Below are positions 23,461-34,860 of a DNA stretch of 64,000 bases, one piece after another. This DNA comes from Larix kaempferi (Eukaryota; Streptophyta; Pinopsida; Pinales; Pinaceae): positions 4,887,001 to 4,951,000 of the forward strand of contig BSBM01000865.1 in the NCBI GenBank assembly GCA_027924585.1, in the 5' to 3' direction. Numbering within the stretch: position 1 is the first letter of the stretch; every line of letters starts with the position of its first letter. A program made the translations under genes and the position numbers. The notes under the pieces are model-generated. The model ran no database searches. It saw only the letters and a list, made by a program, of their open reading frames with translations, and was not told the origin of the DNA.

Positions 23461-23682
23461 GATATCAATAACGGAACTTCCTTCTCGCTCTATTAAATCC
23501 AGCAGAAACCTGAAAATTCTGAGTACAACATTCCAGTATTCGTGATCAGAGAGCTGATAATTCTTCACTTCCTACCAAATCAACTCTGAGGAGCAGGTCA
23601 GACTGAGAGCAGAAATAACCTCCTCGAGAGAACACGCAGCTTCAGCCAAATGAGAAGAGACTTGATGTTTCTTCACTGGCAT
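23461..23682 (-). other. Possible N-terminal extension of the SMR-like gene, broken by TAG
   Basis: The frame of the SMR-like ORF runs back to an ATG at 23680-23682 with a single in-frame TAG at 23572-23574 and no other stop. The encoded segment is helix-like (EAACSLEEVISALSL, then YWNVVLRIFRFLLDLI) and has no match that I recognise. Either this was an ancestral N-terminal region lost to a nonsense change, or it is 5'UTR that is open by chance. Confidence 0.4.
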
Positions 23683-23699
23683 TGGGAATGTGCAGATTT

Positions 23700-24490
23700 A
23701 ATGCTTTAATGGTGTCAATTACGAAGTCAATGGAACTGGTGAATTAGATAGTCAATGGAAACATAAATTAAATTTTACAATGATTTATGTTTTCATTATT
23801 TCTATCTGTCTTTCAAATTGATGGTCAAAATTGTCGGCATTGAATCTCAGTCTTCAGTCTTACTATCTGTGTTTGAAGTCGATGGTCAATTATTCAATAT
23901 TGGATAGATTGAAAAGTTTATTTGAATTTGATAGTCAAAGTAGAATATAACTAAAAGGTTTTGAATTTGACAGGTCCAAATATCGGTAATCAAAATAGTC
24001 CATCATGGTAAACTAGATTTTCGAATTTTATTTTGATCGATTAACAAATATTTTAAAACGTTACGATGACTTGGTGTTTGACTATTGACTCATATTTGAA
24101 TTGTTTCTAGACCCTGAACCCTAAACCCTCGACTTCGAGTATCAAGGTTCTTATTTTTGGGCATTTTAGCTCTAAAATAAATATAATTAAAATTATTAAT
24201 TAATCACATTTAATAATGGTCAACATATTTCTGTAACAATATTTCAAAACATCATTATAATTAGGATATTGTTTTTAGGAAGAAAAAAACACTATAAACT
24301 TGATATTCATGATAGGATAATCAAAGTTTACATTTTACTTCATAACGGAAATAATCTAATGTGTCTTAAATAGTCTATGACTTGACTTTGCTTACTATTG
24401 ATATTTCGATCAAATAAACTTTTCATTATAGAAATAACCTAAGTGTCAATCAGAGTGGATGTGGCAAAAACTTATAGAGAAGATAGAATA
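23700..24490. other. AT-rich intergenic stretch
   Basis: No ORF or known repeat is supported. It contains repeated gatggtcaa / gatagtcaa words (about 23760-23940) upstream of the SMR-like gene and one ccctaaaccct word near 24120 that is too short to be telomeric. Confidence 0.4.
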
Positions 24491-24499
24491 TCTTCACAA

Positions 24500-25700
24500 A
24501 AGTGATTACTTTACAAAACCGACGGATTAACAAAAAGCAAGATATCACTAGGGCAAGCTTAGAAGAAAGCATTGGAGCCACTATCAATCAATTGGCCATC
24601 CATAAGATCTTTGAAATATATGAATCCATTCATTTCCTCAATGGCCTTTTTAGAGAGATGGTCCGCCAATTGGTTGAATTTCATGTAGCTGTGAACAAAG
24701 CAGAGGCCTTGAAAGTTAGCAAAGAGCCTTTTAATCCTGTCACACCAGTGCTACAAAAGAGGAACAAAAAGGTTTGATGAACCCACGACCTAATTGATAA
24801 TGGCTGAATAATCTCCAGTCACCTAAAGATGCAGAATACCCCTAAGATTAGCAAACCAAAGGAGATCCCATAAAGCCATCAATTCTGCTTTTGTATTTGA
24901 ACCTTTACCACAACCCATTCAAAAATGAATGGAGTGACTATTATGAAGTTGCAAAACCATTCCAGCACCACACCATCCATTAGCTTCAGCGCCATTGAAA
25001 TACCCAATTGGAAGAGACTCATCAAATTGAGGCCTGATTTGATGAGTAACCTGCTTGGATGGAGCTTTTTTAATGAATTCAAGAAATATACCGATAAAAG
25101 AAGCACAAACTGAAAATAAAGAGGTTGGTTTATCCTCAAACACCAGTAGGTTTCACACTTTCCATATGAACCAAATGATAAAAAGAGGAAGCTCCCTGAA
25201 CTTCACTAGTTTACGAAACCAGTCGGCCATACAATTTTGAAAATCAGATCCAATCCAATCGTCATTGCAGGCCATCATTTTACAAGATTCCTACCAAATT
25301 TGAATTGGAAAAAAGAACAGGAAAGGAAAAGATGGGAAACAAATTCAGAATTATTTTTACATAATAAACATATACTAGGGATGCAGAAACCCCTTCGAAC
25401 TAAGTTATCCCACGTTAATATTTTATCATGAATGCATAACCAAATAAAGCATTTAAGATTTTGTGGAATCCACCATTTCGAAAGGTGACAAGACCACCAT
25501 TGTTGCTCCTTAACCACAAATGATTCTAAAATAGCCTTGTAAATAGAGTTGCAAGATATTGATCCTTTAATTCCCGGACAATCCAAAACTATAGTATATT
25601 CTTGATCTGATAATCATATGCTCGCTTGGTTGAGAGATAATATGAAAAAATTCCATTATGTAGCCAAAATACCAATTAGACCTAGATCCTGATCCATTAA
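24500..25700 (-). pseudogene. LINE (plant L1-like) ORF2 3' relic: zf-RVT and RNase H
   Basis: The minus-strand ORF at 25275-25586 contains a reverse-transcriptase zinc-binding (zf-RVT) domain. Its hallmark pattern is visible: WWSCHLSKWWIPQNLKCFIW, then TWDNLVRRGF, then C-x2-C (CLLCKNNSE) and HLFLSCSF. Downstream (lower coordinates) an RNase H-like domain follows in pieces: YFNGAEANGWCGAGMVL near 25000, a KAELMALWDLL segment near 24870-24905, and a QLADHLSKKA end near 24640-24670. The order zf-RVT then RNase H is that of plant L1 ORF2. Stops and frame changes are present, and neither a poly(A) tail nor a 5' part was found. Confidence 0.8.
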
Positions 25701-27218
25701 ACAATAAGTATGGGAACAATTAGCATATTGTTTAAGCATGAGAATGAGAATGGAAAAGTGATTAGGAGAAGGAAACAAAATTGAAGTAAGAAAGAGTTTA
25801 TATTATCTCTATTGGGAGCAAGAAAGTGTATGGACTAATTTTCATTGTTTTTTTTTCCATAAAAATGAATTCGGTGAAAATTTTAGACGGATTATTGTAA
25901 TTGTAGATATGAGTTGTTGAGTTCCATAATTATAATGCAACATGGATATTTGAGAGTTTTGAATCTATTTATGCATTCAAAAATGCAATTTTAACAATAA
26001 AAAATTGCAATTTGACCACAGAATATCTCACTATTAGTGCGATGATAACTAGAAAATGTCTAAATCAAACAATGTTCAAATTACTTCAACCAAAAATATT
26101 ATGGAGTATTTTTAGCAAAGATATTTTGCAAGCAATATGAATGTGCTTTAACCAGAGATCTTATGGATCATCTTAGTGAATCAACTTAGTTCACTCAGGA
26201 TATCGTAAGATTTCAACTTTACTCAAATTTGACCTTCTACATATCTCATTATTTGTAGACTTAATCCACAATTACAAGTCTTTATGCAAGTCCAAATCCT
26301 TTAAGCTAAATTTGTGAAAATATGAAATACAAATAACACGATTTTAGGTCAAGTTCAGGGAGTGAGAATTTTAGGGAATCTCTGAAAAAGGTGGGTACAA
26401 TGTCTTCAAGGAGAAATTCACTTTGAGGAGGGAATTAAAGGAGGGGAAGGGTAGGGATTCTTTCGAGAGCTACAAGGGTTTATTTGGAGGATTCTTACTA
26501 TGTTCAATTCCAATGCGAAGACCAAGTTCGAACTCAATTCCCCCCAAGAGTTATATGAAGAATGTTAGAGAAGTTGTTAATAACTTGAGGGATTTGTTAA
26601 ATCAAGTCAGTAATGATAACCCTAAGTTTAGGATGTTAGAGGATTTGACCATAGTTTGATGTCTTTCTAGTTAAATTAAATGCACTAAAAAGGCTCTCTT
26701 TTTTTAAATTCCATCGTCCCTTTTGTTCTTAAGTAGTTTTTTAATACTAGCTTGATGAGTTGCTAGAATGCATGGAAACTAATAAGAAAATTGTTTATTC
26801 TTCTTCGTAATATTTTAGGTAATTATCTAATCATGTATAACTAGCATAGCCACCAGGGTATTTTTTAAGGATTATAAAAGTATACTTAAGTATAGTATTC
26901 TAGGCGATTATTTTGGATTGAAAAAAACATATATATAGGTTTGTAGGCAAATATTAAATATGAAACCTACAATTTACTCCTGAAACTAGTGAATTTTGGC
27001 GAATATTATGATAAAAAAACATATTTTAAGTAAATATAGGCAATATTAGAGACTAAAAATGATCAAAAAGCAATTTTTTTAAAAAATGCCCCGAAAATAG
27101 TCAATTGGCGAAATTTCACCCCTAAAAATTTCCCTAATAGCCACTTAACTTAATTTAAGTGCCACAAATTACCTGTTATCCATGCCTCGGCAACCAATTA
27201 TCACATGTAAACTGCGAT

Positions 27219-27262
<44 letters not shown>

Positions 27263-28553
27263 TGGAACAATGACCATAACATAAATCTTCATAGTACACT
27301 TGTCTCATCTTCCTACAATCTAGGAAGAGGACCCTTCCTTGTCTACCCTAAGTTTTAAAATATAAACACCTATCAATATAATTATATATTGAATGTAAGA
27401 ATAAAAAGTCAAAGGTGGACCTATATTTGCTTGCTAATGAGGAAGGTAGCACCAATTTCATGTGAAAATAAATTGTGCATACATTTAGTAAAGTGTTATT
27501 TATGTTTCATGCCGACTCATGATATTGGTGGTTGATTTCAAAAATGTATCCATATGCGAACCCTTTTTTAAAAGTATTGTTCTTTGATTGTTTATACTCA
27601 TTCCAAGAAATGTACCAAACAAATTGTAACAAGAGAGGATTCAAATGATGCCCTAAGAAAATGTGATGTGTTAATATATATATATACTCATTCAAGACTT
27701 GCTTTAATAACATGGAAGTACACATAACTCGTATTAAATGAATTGTATAAAGGTATAGATTATAACACCAATTTGAGAATAATTCCATCGTAATTTTGAT
27801 TAGCTCACATGCTAATCAAAATTGATCTTAAAGCTAGATATTGAGTAATGCTAACACTTTAATTAATTTACTATTGTTATGCAAATATTTATTTTTTTTA
27901 TGCTAGAGTCATGTCACGAAGCTATTAATAAGTCTATTACTCAATTCTAGTTTATAATGGAAAGCAAAATATAAGAAATCAATAATGTTATAGTCAAGTA
28001 GTTAGTATTGGACAATTAATGTGAAAGGCTCTCTATTAATTATAAGGTCCACTAACCCCACGTTGGGTTCCACTCATTGGCTCTGTGTCATCCATGATGT
28101 TAGGAAAGTCAACATGAGGATCAAGCTTGCCTCCCTGTGGTAGCAATCTAGCTCAATGTTTTTATGTGACAAGGTGCTTGATGGTTGGGAACATTATGGT
28201 TATTTTTGGAAGGTCCTCCCCCCCAAGATGTAGTACAACTTGCATCAAAAATCACTCGTAGCTCGGTTGGCCATGACGAAGAATAATCTCCTCTTTTTGG
28301 TTGTGTACTTGGGTCTTGTGTGAATTGTTGTCCATTCATGATGATGAGAGAAGCAACCAACTCTCCTCATCGTGGGAAAAAGCATGGGATGTTTCATTCA
28401 AAGCGCACATAGTGGGGCATCATGACTTGTTTTTTAGGTGCTCTCCTATTACTTTGTATTGTTACTCTCTTAGTTTCTATGGTTAAGATCAAAAGGAATG
28501 AGCACAAGCTCCTTACTGGAGCTCAGTGTTCTCACATGCCACGTGTGCTCAAT
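25701..28553. other. Intergenic DNA with no recognised gene
   Basis: The longest open stretch is 26423-26659 (plus, 78 codons), rich in Lys/Arg/Asn and without a recognisable domain. An (AT) microsatellite lies at 27221-27260. The stretch ends at the target site of gypsy element D. I see no LTR pair or domain relic. Confidence 0.4.
27221..27260. repeat. (AT)n microsatellite
   Basis: Twenty uninterrupted AT dinucleotides, preceded by gatgg and followed by cctgg. Confidence 0.97.
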
Positions 28554-30096
28554 TGTAATACCTCCATTTTGACCCTTGGAATATATTGGATTTTATTGTA
28601 AATGTTGTATACATGTGATGTATGTTTTCCTAGTGTGGAGCTCAAGGCCAAGGCCCCACTAGTGGATGCTCGGATTTTATTTTAAAAAGGCAAGTATTTG
28701 ATATTATGGTTCCCATGTGCTATTAAGCCATGGAACATTGTAAAATGATGTAAATATTAATATTGAAATAAAATACTAAAAACTAGCTATGGAAGCAACT
28801 AATGAGAAGGGGCCATGTGTATTCCACTAAGGAGTTGTGAGGGGGTTGTGGGGTTGAACCATATGCTGTCAAATGTCATCTTGAGAACCCATTTGACTTT
28901 CTTTGCTGACATTTAATTCAATTGTAAGGAAGTGGTTGAGGAAATCATTCCATGGCTTCAATGGAACATGGACAACTTAAAAATTCGTATGGCATGTGTA
29001 GGCTCCGTTTTCTTGACCCACAAGTCACTCTACTTCATGGGAATTCGTTCTTCCTCATTCCCATTCCATTGTTGAACATATAAGCTTTAGTTTTCATGCA
29101 TTACACATGCCCAACAGTGAGAAAAACCAGAAATTGGAACTCTGGATTAAGCCACATTTTGAAGTGCCACAAATGGCCAGAATTTCATGTGGACAGTGAA
29201 ATCCAATGGGGAATCCATAGACCTGAACCTTGGGGTGAATTTGAGAGTGTTAGTTACCCCAAAATCCACATGAAAACCCAGATTTTGTAGCCCGGAAATC
29301 CAATTATGAGACATAATCATTTGGTGATCGAATTGAGAAAATCCAATCGTGAATGACAGAGCAGAAGAGAGAACAGAGGTTGGAATTGCTTGATAAACCC
29401 AGTGAAGTTTAGAATCTCAAGAATTTAGTAGCTTGGACCTTTCTATGCCCACCCTAAATAGAACAGGAGGGAAGGGGTGCCTAAGGGACTATGCAGCAGA
29501 GAAGGGGACCTTCCTTGTGTTGGGTGTGGTAAGTATTGTGGGTGCCATGACTATTTGAGTTTAGTTGAGATTCATGTAGCTCTGTGGTTGAGCTCACTGG
29601 CTTAGCATCTTCCTCCTTGTCTCTTGCATGCTTGATAAACCCAACTGTGTGTTGGCTTAGAATGACTGTTTTTGTGAAATCGTGGCTGTGAGTGAGCCCG
29701 TTTAGTTCCTCCTTAGTGGATACACAGCCCAGCTCGGGGGTGGTCTCTCAGCTGAAAGAATATAGGCTGGACAAAGACCTATGGTTGGGTGGAACGTTGC
29801 TCTCACATAGCCAATTGCTGGGACGATTTCATTTTAAAGATAAGTATTATCTATGTGTTTTAATTCTGTAATGTTTTAATTATTGTTGATTGTTATGATT
29901 ATATGTTGAATGCATGATGTACTTGTGTGTGGATGATGTTTATTTTCGATGTGTTTATTAAGTATGATCTGCACACATGAGTTTTTATTTAATTATGAAT
30001 TTGCTAGTAATGAACGGGGCAGAGTTTCCCAAATAAGCCCTGGAATGTGAGTCATGTTTCCTCCTTCGCATCGGATCGACGGGAGGGGACGTGAAA
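28554..30096 (+). repeat. 5' LTR of gypsy element D
   Basis: It starts TGTAATACCTCCATTTTGAC and ends ggacgtgaaa, three bases before the PBS. It pairs with 36363-37883 over its whole length with scattered substitutions and small indels, which indicates an old insertion. Confidence 0.92.
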
Positions 30097-30099
30097 AAG

Positions 30100-30112
30100 T
30101 GGTATCAGAGCC
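30100..30112 (+). other. Primer-binding site of gypsy element D
   Basis: TGGTATCAGAGCC begins three bases after the LTR end and is complementary to initiator-Met tRNA. Confidence 0.9.
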
Positions 30113-30234
30113 CATGTTGCAGCTCTGGGGCTGCTTGGGCCAAACTGTGAGTTACAGGTAGATATCAGAATGTTTTAACGTGGTATTGATGAAGTCTGTG
30201 CGACATTTTGATTAGAAAAATGACATGATCAAAG

Positions 30235-30535
30235 TTGGCATTCCGAATTCCGCATTGTGGATTGCGGATTGCGGATTGTGGAAGTGACATTTTTCGAAGT
30301 TGAAAATTTGGTGTTCCGCATTTCCGAGTTCCGCAGTACGGATTGCAGATTGTGGAAGTGACATTTTTCGAAGTTGAAAATTTGGCGTTCCACATTTCCG
30401 AGTTCCGCAGTACGGATTGCAGATTGTGGATTGCGGAAGTGACATTTTCCGGATTTGAAAAATTAGCATTCCGACTTCCGCATTGCGGATTGTGGATTGC
30501 CGAAGTTGCGGATTGCGGAAGCGAAAAAAAAGCAT
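30235..30535. repeat. Leader minisatellite of element D
   Basis: Three imperfect copies of a ~74-81 bp unit start near 30278, 30352 and 30434. Each contains ggaagtgacattttycg, then gaaaattygg and a cattccgcagtacgg-like end. The units are themselves built from short ggattgcgg words. The repeat lies between the PBS and gag, so it would be in the 5' untranslated leader. Open frames here are low-complexity artefacts. Confidence 0.8.
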
Positions 30536-31679
30536 AGAGCCTGAAACTTGATTTTTGGATAGCAGGAGCATGCAGAATCAGAATTGGATGAGTTATGTGG
30601 TGTTCTGAGGCCATTAACGAAGGCCATGAAAGAACCAGTGAGGGTCCCGAGCCCATTATGCTCTAATTTGACATAAAATTGAAATTAATGGTTTTTACAA
30701 ATCGGTGTCCTGAAGCTTGGCTGGAGGTCGAATTGAGATGAAATCGATATGGAGCAGCGATGGAGTAGGAACAGTGTTAAGTTTGGAATCTCGGAGCCAA
30801 AATCCAAAGGATGTGAAGTCAGGGTGAGCGAGAAGGCCAAAAAGAACTATTCCGGGCCACTTTTTGAGGATTTTGAAAAGTTTGTAGTGGATGAAAGTGA
30901 CCCTATATTTAGGAGTCATGAAATTTACTAAACTTGGCATTTCATCTATTCATAAAAACAGACAATTCACGTTAGACAAGGATTTTCCAGAAATGCTCAG
31001 TTTGGAAGATAGCCATTTTTGGCCCAAACTTTTGAAATTTTGGAAAATGTGGAAAGTTAAAAGTAGTCAAACCCAAAATTTTATAGAAGTTGACTGGTGC
31101 ATCGGAACAGGGATCTGAAAGTTTTTGAGTGTTCCTTGTTATATGGACTAAATTCTCCCGGTAGAAATGTTTTCTTGATTCTTTCTAGATTTGATTCTAC
31201 AAGTGGATGAAGTTTGCATTTCAGACTAAAATACAACTGTGTAAAAAGTGCAGAATTTTGGTAAAAATTGTCAGTTTTGGAGTAATGTGATTTCCACACC
31301 CGAAGTCAGAATGAAGCACGTGGATAGGAATTGGACAGCTTATCTAGCAGGGAACAATGGTGCATGACCAGAATTTGATTAAGGTTGCCATACATCATAG
31401 ATATGTAGAGAAGAAAAGTGCTAGTGACTGTTTTGACAAAATTGTTGTCAATAGGGGCAATTTCCAGAATTGCATGAATGGGTACAAAACAAAGCAGGCA
31501 TAATATATCTGAGAATTGGTCCATGAGTGTAATTTTGTTAAATATTTATGTTTTATGATTCTATATGCATTCCTAAGATGTCTAATAAATATTTTTATAA
31601 TGCACAGTGTTTGCAGTTGATAAGATTTGAATAGTTGTAGCAGAGGAGAGCATACAGGGAAAGGGGTCTCCAAAGGAAA

Positions 31680-32950
31680 ATGGTGACCATAAATGATCCT
31701 CAGGATACTTATGAGCATGATGAATATGTTCTAGGAGAAAATGTGCAAGAAGGGAGTGTTAAAACTGAATCCAATGGGAGAAGGGAGCAAATAAATCCTC
31801 AGAATTTGGTTGAGACCATGGTAAGCTTTAATGAAAGATTGATGAAGGATCAGGAGGAACAAAACCAACTCAATGCTGCTATTTTGAAGAGCCTCACTGA
31901 TATGCAGCAAAGGATAAACCTTGGTTCCAACCCAAGAAATGTAGGTGAAGAAGGAAGAGATGCAGGGAGTCGCTCTAGGGGTCGTTATAGGAGGAGGACT
32001 CCAAGCCCAAGAAAGAGTTATGTGAACAAAAAGCATAGAACACCATTTTCAATATCTTCTTCCAGCAGGTCTTGTGACTCCATAGTTTCTAGGAGAATTC
32101 CGAGACATGCTTCTAGCAGACTTGAATGAAGAAAGAAATTCAAAGGAATTCCACAGGGAGAATTCAGGAAGGCAAGGCCTCCCACATTTGATGGAGAAGA
32201 TAAGACTGGCCAAGAGGCAGAGGCATGGCTTCTTGGGATGAAGAAATATTTGAGGATTGATGATTACTCAGGGAATGAAAATGCCAGAATTTCCATTTAC
32301 AATCTAAATGAAAAAGCTTCAATTTGGTGGGATCACCTCTTGGAAGTGAAAGGGATCATTGAAAGGAGGATAATCTAGGAGAGATTTAAGAAGTATTTCA
32401 AGGAAAAATACCTTTCTGCTAGGTATTATGATAGTAAGAGGGAAGAATTCAATGAACTCAAGTTGGGACAGAAAACCATGGAATAACATGTCCATAAATT
32501 CTTGGAATTGTTGAGGTATGTGAACTATATCAAAGATGAGAGGGTAAAGATCCAATGCTTCCTTAGGAGTCTACCTCAAAGTTTCAGAGATAGGATTGAG
32601 TTTGTTAATCCACCAAATATTGATAAAGCCATTAGGATGGCAATGCATTGCTATGAGAAGAGTAAAGGAAAATCATAGGTGCACCCAGCATGGAAAGGAA
32701 AGCCAAGAGGAAGGTTTGATCAAACGAAAAGTGGATTCAAACCACCATTAAAAAATCAGCAAAGGAATTTTCCACAGGGTCAGCAAGCACAAAGTGGAAA
32801 CAATCCAGCAGTAGCAGCAAAAAAGACATCAAAAGGGCCACTTCAATGTTGTGGATGTGGAGGAAACCACATGCTAAAGTATTTTCCACATCGGAGGGAG
32901 AATCCCCAGAGCTTGCAAAACTTAAAGGGAGCAGCTACAGTGGAGGATAT
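31680..32950 (+). pseudogene. gypsy D gag
   Basis: ATG at 31680. An N-terminal acidic part is followed by an Arg/Ser-rich patch (RGRYRRRTPSPRKS, residues ~100-113). The retrotransposon Gag core is near 32170-32640 (PPTFDGEDKTGQEAEAWLLG, then an IWWDHL motif and a FLRSLP motif). A zinc-knuckle-like CCGCGGNHMLKYF is near 32845-32885, with the last Cys replaced by Phe. All of this is one reading frame but for stops at 32127 (TGA), 32376 (TAG), 32484 (TAA) and 32676 (TAG). Confidence 0.88.
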
Positions 32951-34860
32951 GGCAAGGGAAACGCCTCAAATTTATGCAGCGTTGGATAATTATCAGGAAA
33001 ACCATCAATCAGCAGTGGTGGAGGTTGAAGCTAAGATTGCTAAGCAATCTATTTATGTTTTGATTGATCCAGGATCTACTCATAGTTATGTTTCTTCAAA
33101 AGTGGTTGAAGGTTGTTCTCTCAGAAAAATGAAGCATAATAAGTCTTGGCTAGTTCAATTAGCCACAGGGGCCAAGAGTAAAGTAAGTGAAGTAGTGATG
33201 GAGTGCCCCATGGAGTTGAGCGGATTCCTTACACAAGTAAATTTGAATGTCCTACCATTAGGGTCTTATGATTCCCTGATTGGTATGGATTGGTTGGAAA
33301 GGCATAGAGCCAAAATATATTGCTATGAAAAGGTACTCGAATGCATTGATGAAGAGGGAAGACCAAGATTGGTAAGAGGAATTTCCAAGCAAGTTTCAGT
33401 AAGGAAAATTTCAACCTTACAGTTGAAATTTTTTTATAAGAAGGGTTTCCAATTATATGCAGCTCATATATCAGATTCATTGGAGGACAAAGGACCAAGG
33501 ATAGAAGACTTCCAGTTGTTGCAAGAGTTCAAAGATGTGTTTCCGGATGAAGTGCCTGGACTACCACCAAAGAGAGATATTGATTTTACCATCGATCTTG
33601 TTCCAGGGGCCTAGACCAATTCCAAAGTTCCTTATAGAATGAGCACACTAGAATTGATCGAGTTAAAGATGAAGCTACAAGAATTAATGGACAAGAAGTA
33701 TATCAGACCAAGCGTATCTCCTTGGGGAGAACATGTGTTATTTGTCAAGAAGAATGATGAGACTTTAAGGTTGTCTATTGATTACATGAAGCTAAATAAA
33801 GTGACAGTCAAGAACAAGTATCCATTGCCAAGGATTGATGACTTATTTGATCAAATGAAGGAAGCTAAAGTTTTTTCCAAGATTAACTTGAGATTGGGCT
33901 ATCATCAAGTGAGGATAAAAGAAGAAGACATCCACAAGACAACTTTCAGAACAAGATATGGCAATTATGAGTTCACAGCGGTGCCATTTGGTCTTACTAA
34001 TGCACCTGCCACATTCATGTGCCTCATGAATAGTGTGTTCAACAAATATTTGGATAAGTTCGTAATTGTATTCTTGGATGACATTCTTGTCTATTCAAAG
34101 AATGAAGAAGAGCATGAGGAGCATCTAAGCATGGTGTTGCAAGTCCTTAGAGAATACCAGTTGTATGCCAAGTTAAGCAAGTGTGAATTCTATCAAACGA
34201 AGGTGCAGTACTTGGGTCATGTCATTGCAGAAGAGGGTATTACAGTTGATCCAGATAAGGTTAATGCCATCATGGATTGGACTACTCCAAAGAATGTTTC
34301 ATATGTTAGATCTTTTATGGGACTTGCTGGTTACTACAGAAGATTCATTGAAGGATTCTCCAACATAGATCATCCAATCACTTCATTGCAGAGGAAGAAT
34401 GTCAAGTTTGTATGGTATGGAAAATGTGAGAAAATCTTTCAACAGCTGAAGGAGTTACTTACCAGTGCTCTTGTTTTGAAGATAGCAGATCCGAAGAAGG
34501 ATTTTGTAGTGTGCACAGACACTTGCACTGAAGGGCTAGGTGGAGTGCTCATGCAAGAAGGAATTGTAATTTGCTATGAGTCAAGGAAATTAAAAGAGCA
34601 TGAAAATAATTATGCCATGCATGATTTAGAATTAGAAGCCATAGTACATGCTCTCAAGATGCGGAAACATTATTTGTTGGGAAGAAGATTTTAGCTTAGG
34701 ACATACCACATGAGCTTGAAATATTTGTTTGATCAACCAAACTTGAATGCTAGGAAAGCTAGGTGGATGAAATTTCTTTGTGAATTTGATTTTGAAATTA
34801 AGCATGTAAAAGGGAAAGAGAATAAGGTTGCAGATGCACTCAACAGAAAATTCCATATTG
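32951..34860 (+). pseudogene. gypsy D protease, reverse transcriptase, RNase H
   Basis: The aspartic protease motif appears as VLIDPGSTHSYVSSK (about 33057-33101). RT extends from about 33640 to 34160, with the catalytic [10 protein letters not shown] at 34072-34101 intact and the fingers/palm motifs in order. The RT connection region holds a [11 protein letters not shown] motif. RNase H covers about 34490-34840 ([14 protein letters not shown], then [20 protein letters not shown] and VADALNRK). In-frame TAG codons lie at 33612-33614 and 34692-34694. Despite these, no frameshift is needed over about 3.7 kb from gag through RNase H. Confidence 0.9.

Noticed and set aside
23555-23575. A short GT-AG intron removing the TAG in the SMR-like gene
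   Set aside because: The candidate would be only about 20 bases, far below the minimum size of plant introns.
24105-24130. ccctaaaccct resembling plant telomere repeat
   Set aside because: Only about one and a half units, not an array; expected by chance in AT-rich DNA.
30165-30656. 119- and 163-codon minus-strand ORFs in gypsy D leader
   Set aside because: They translate the minisatellite and produce repeated short words; no start context or domain.
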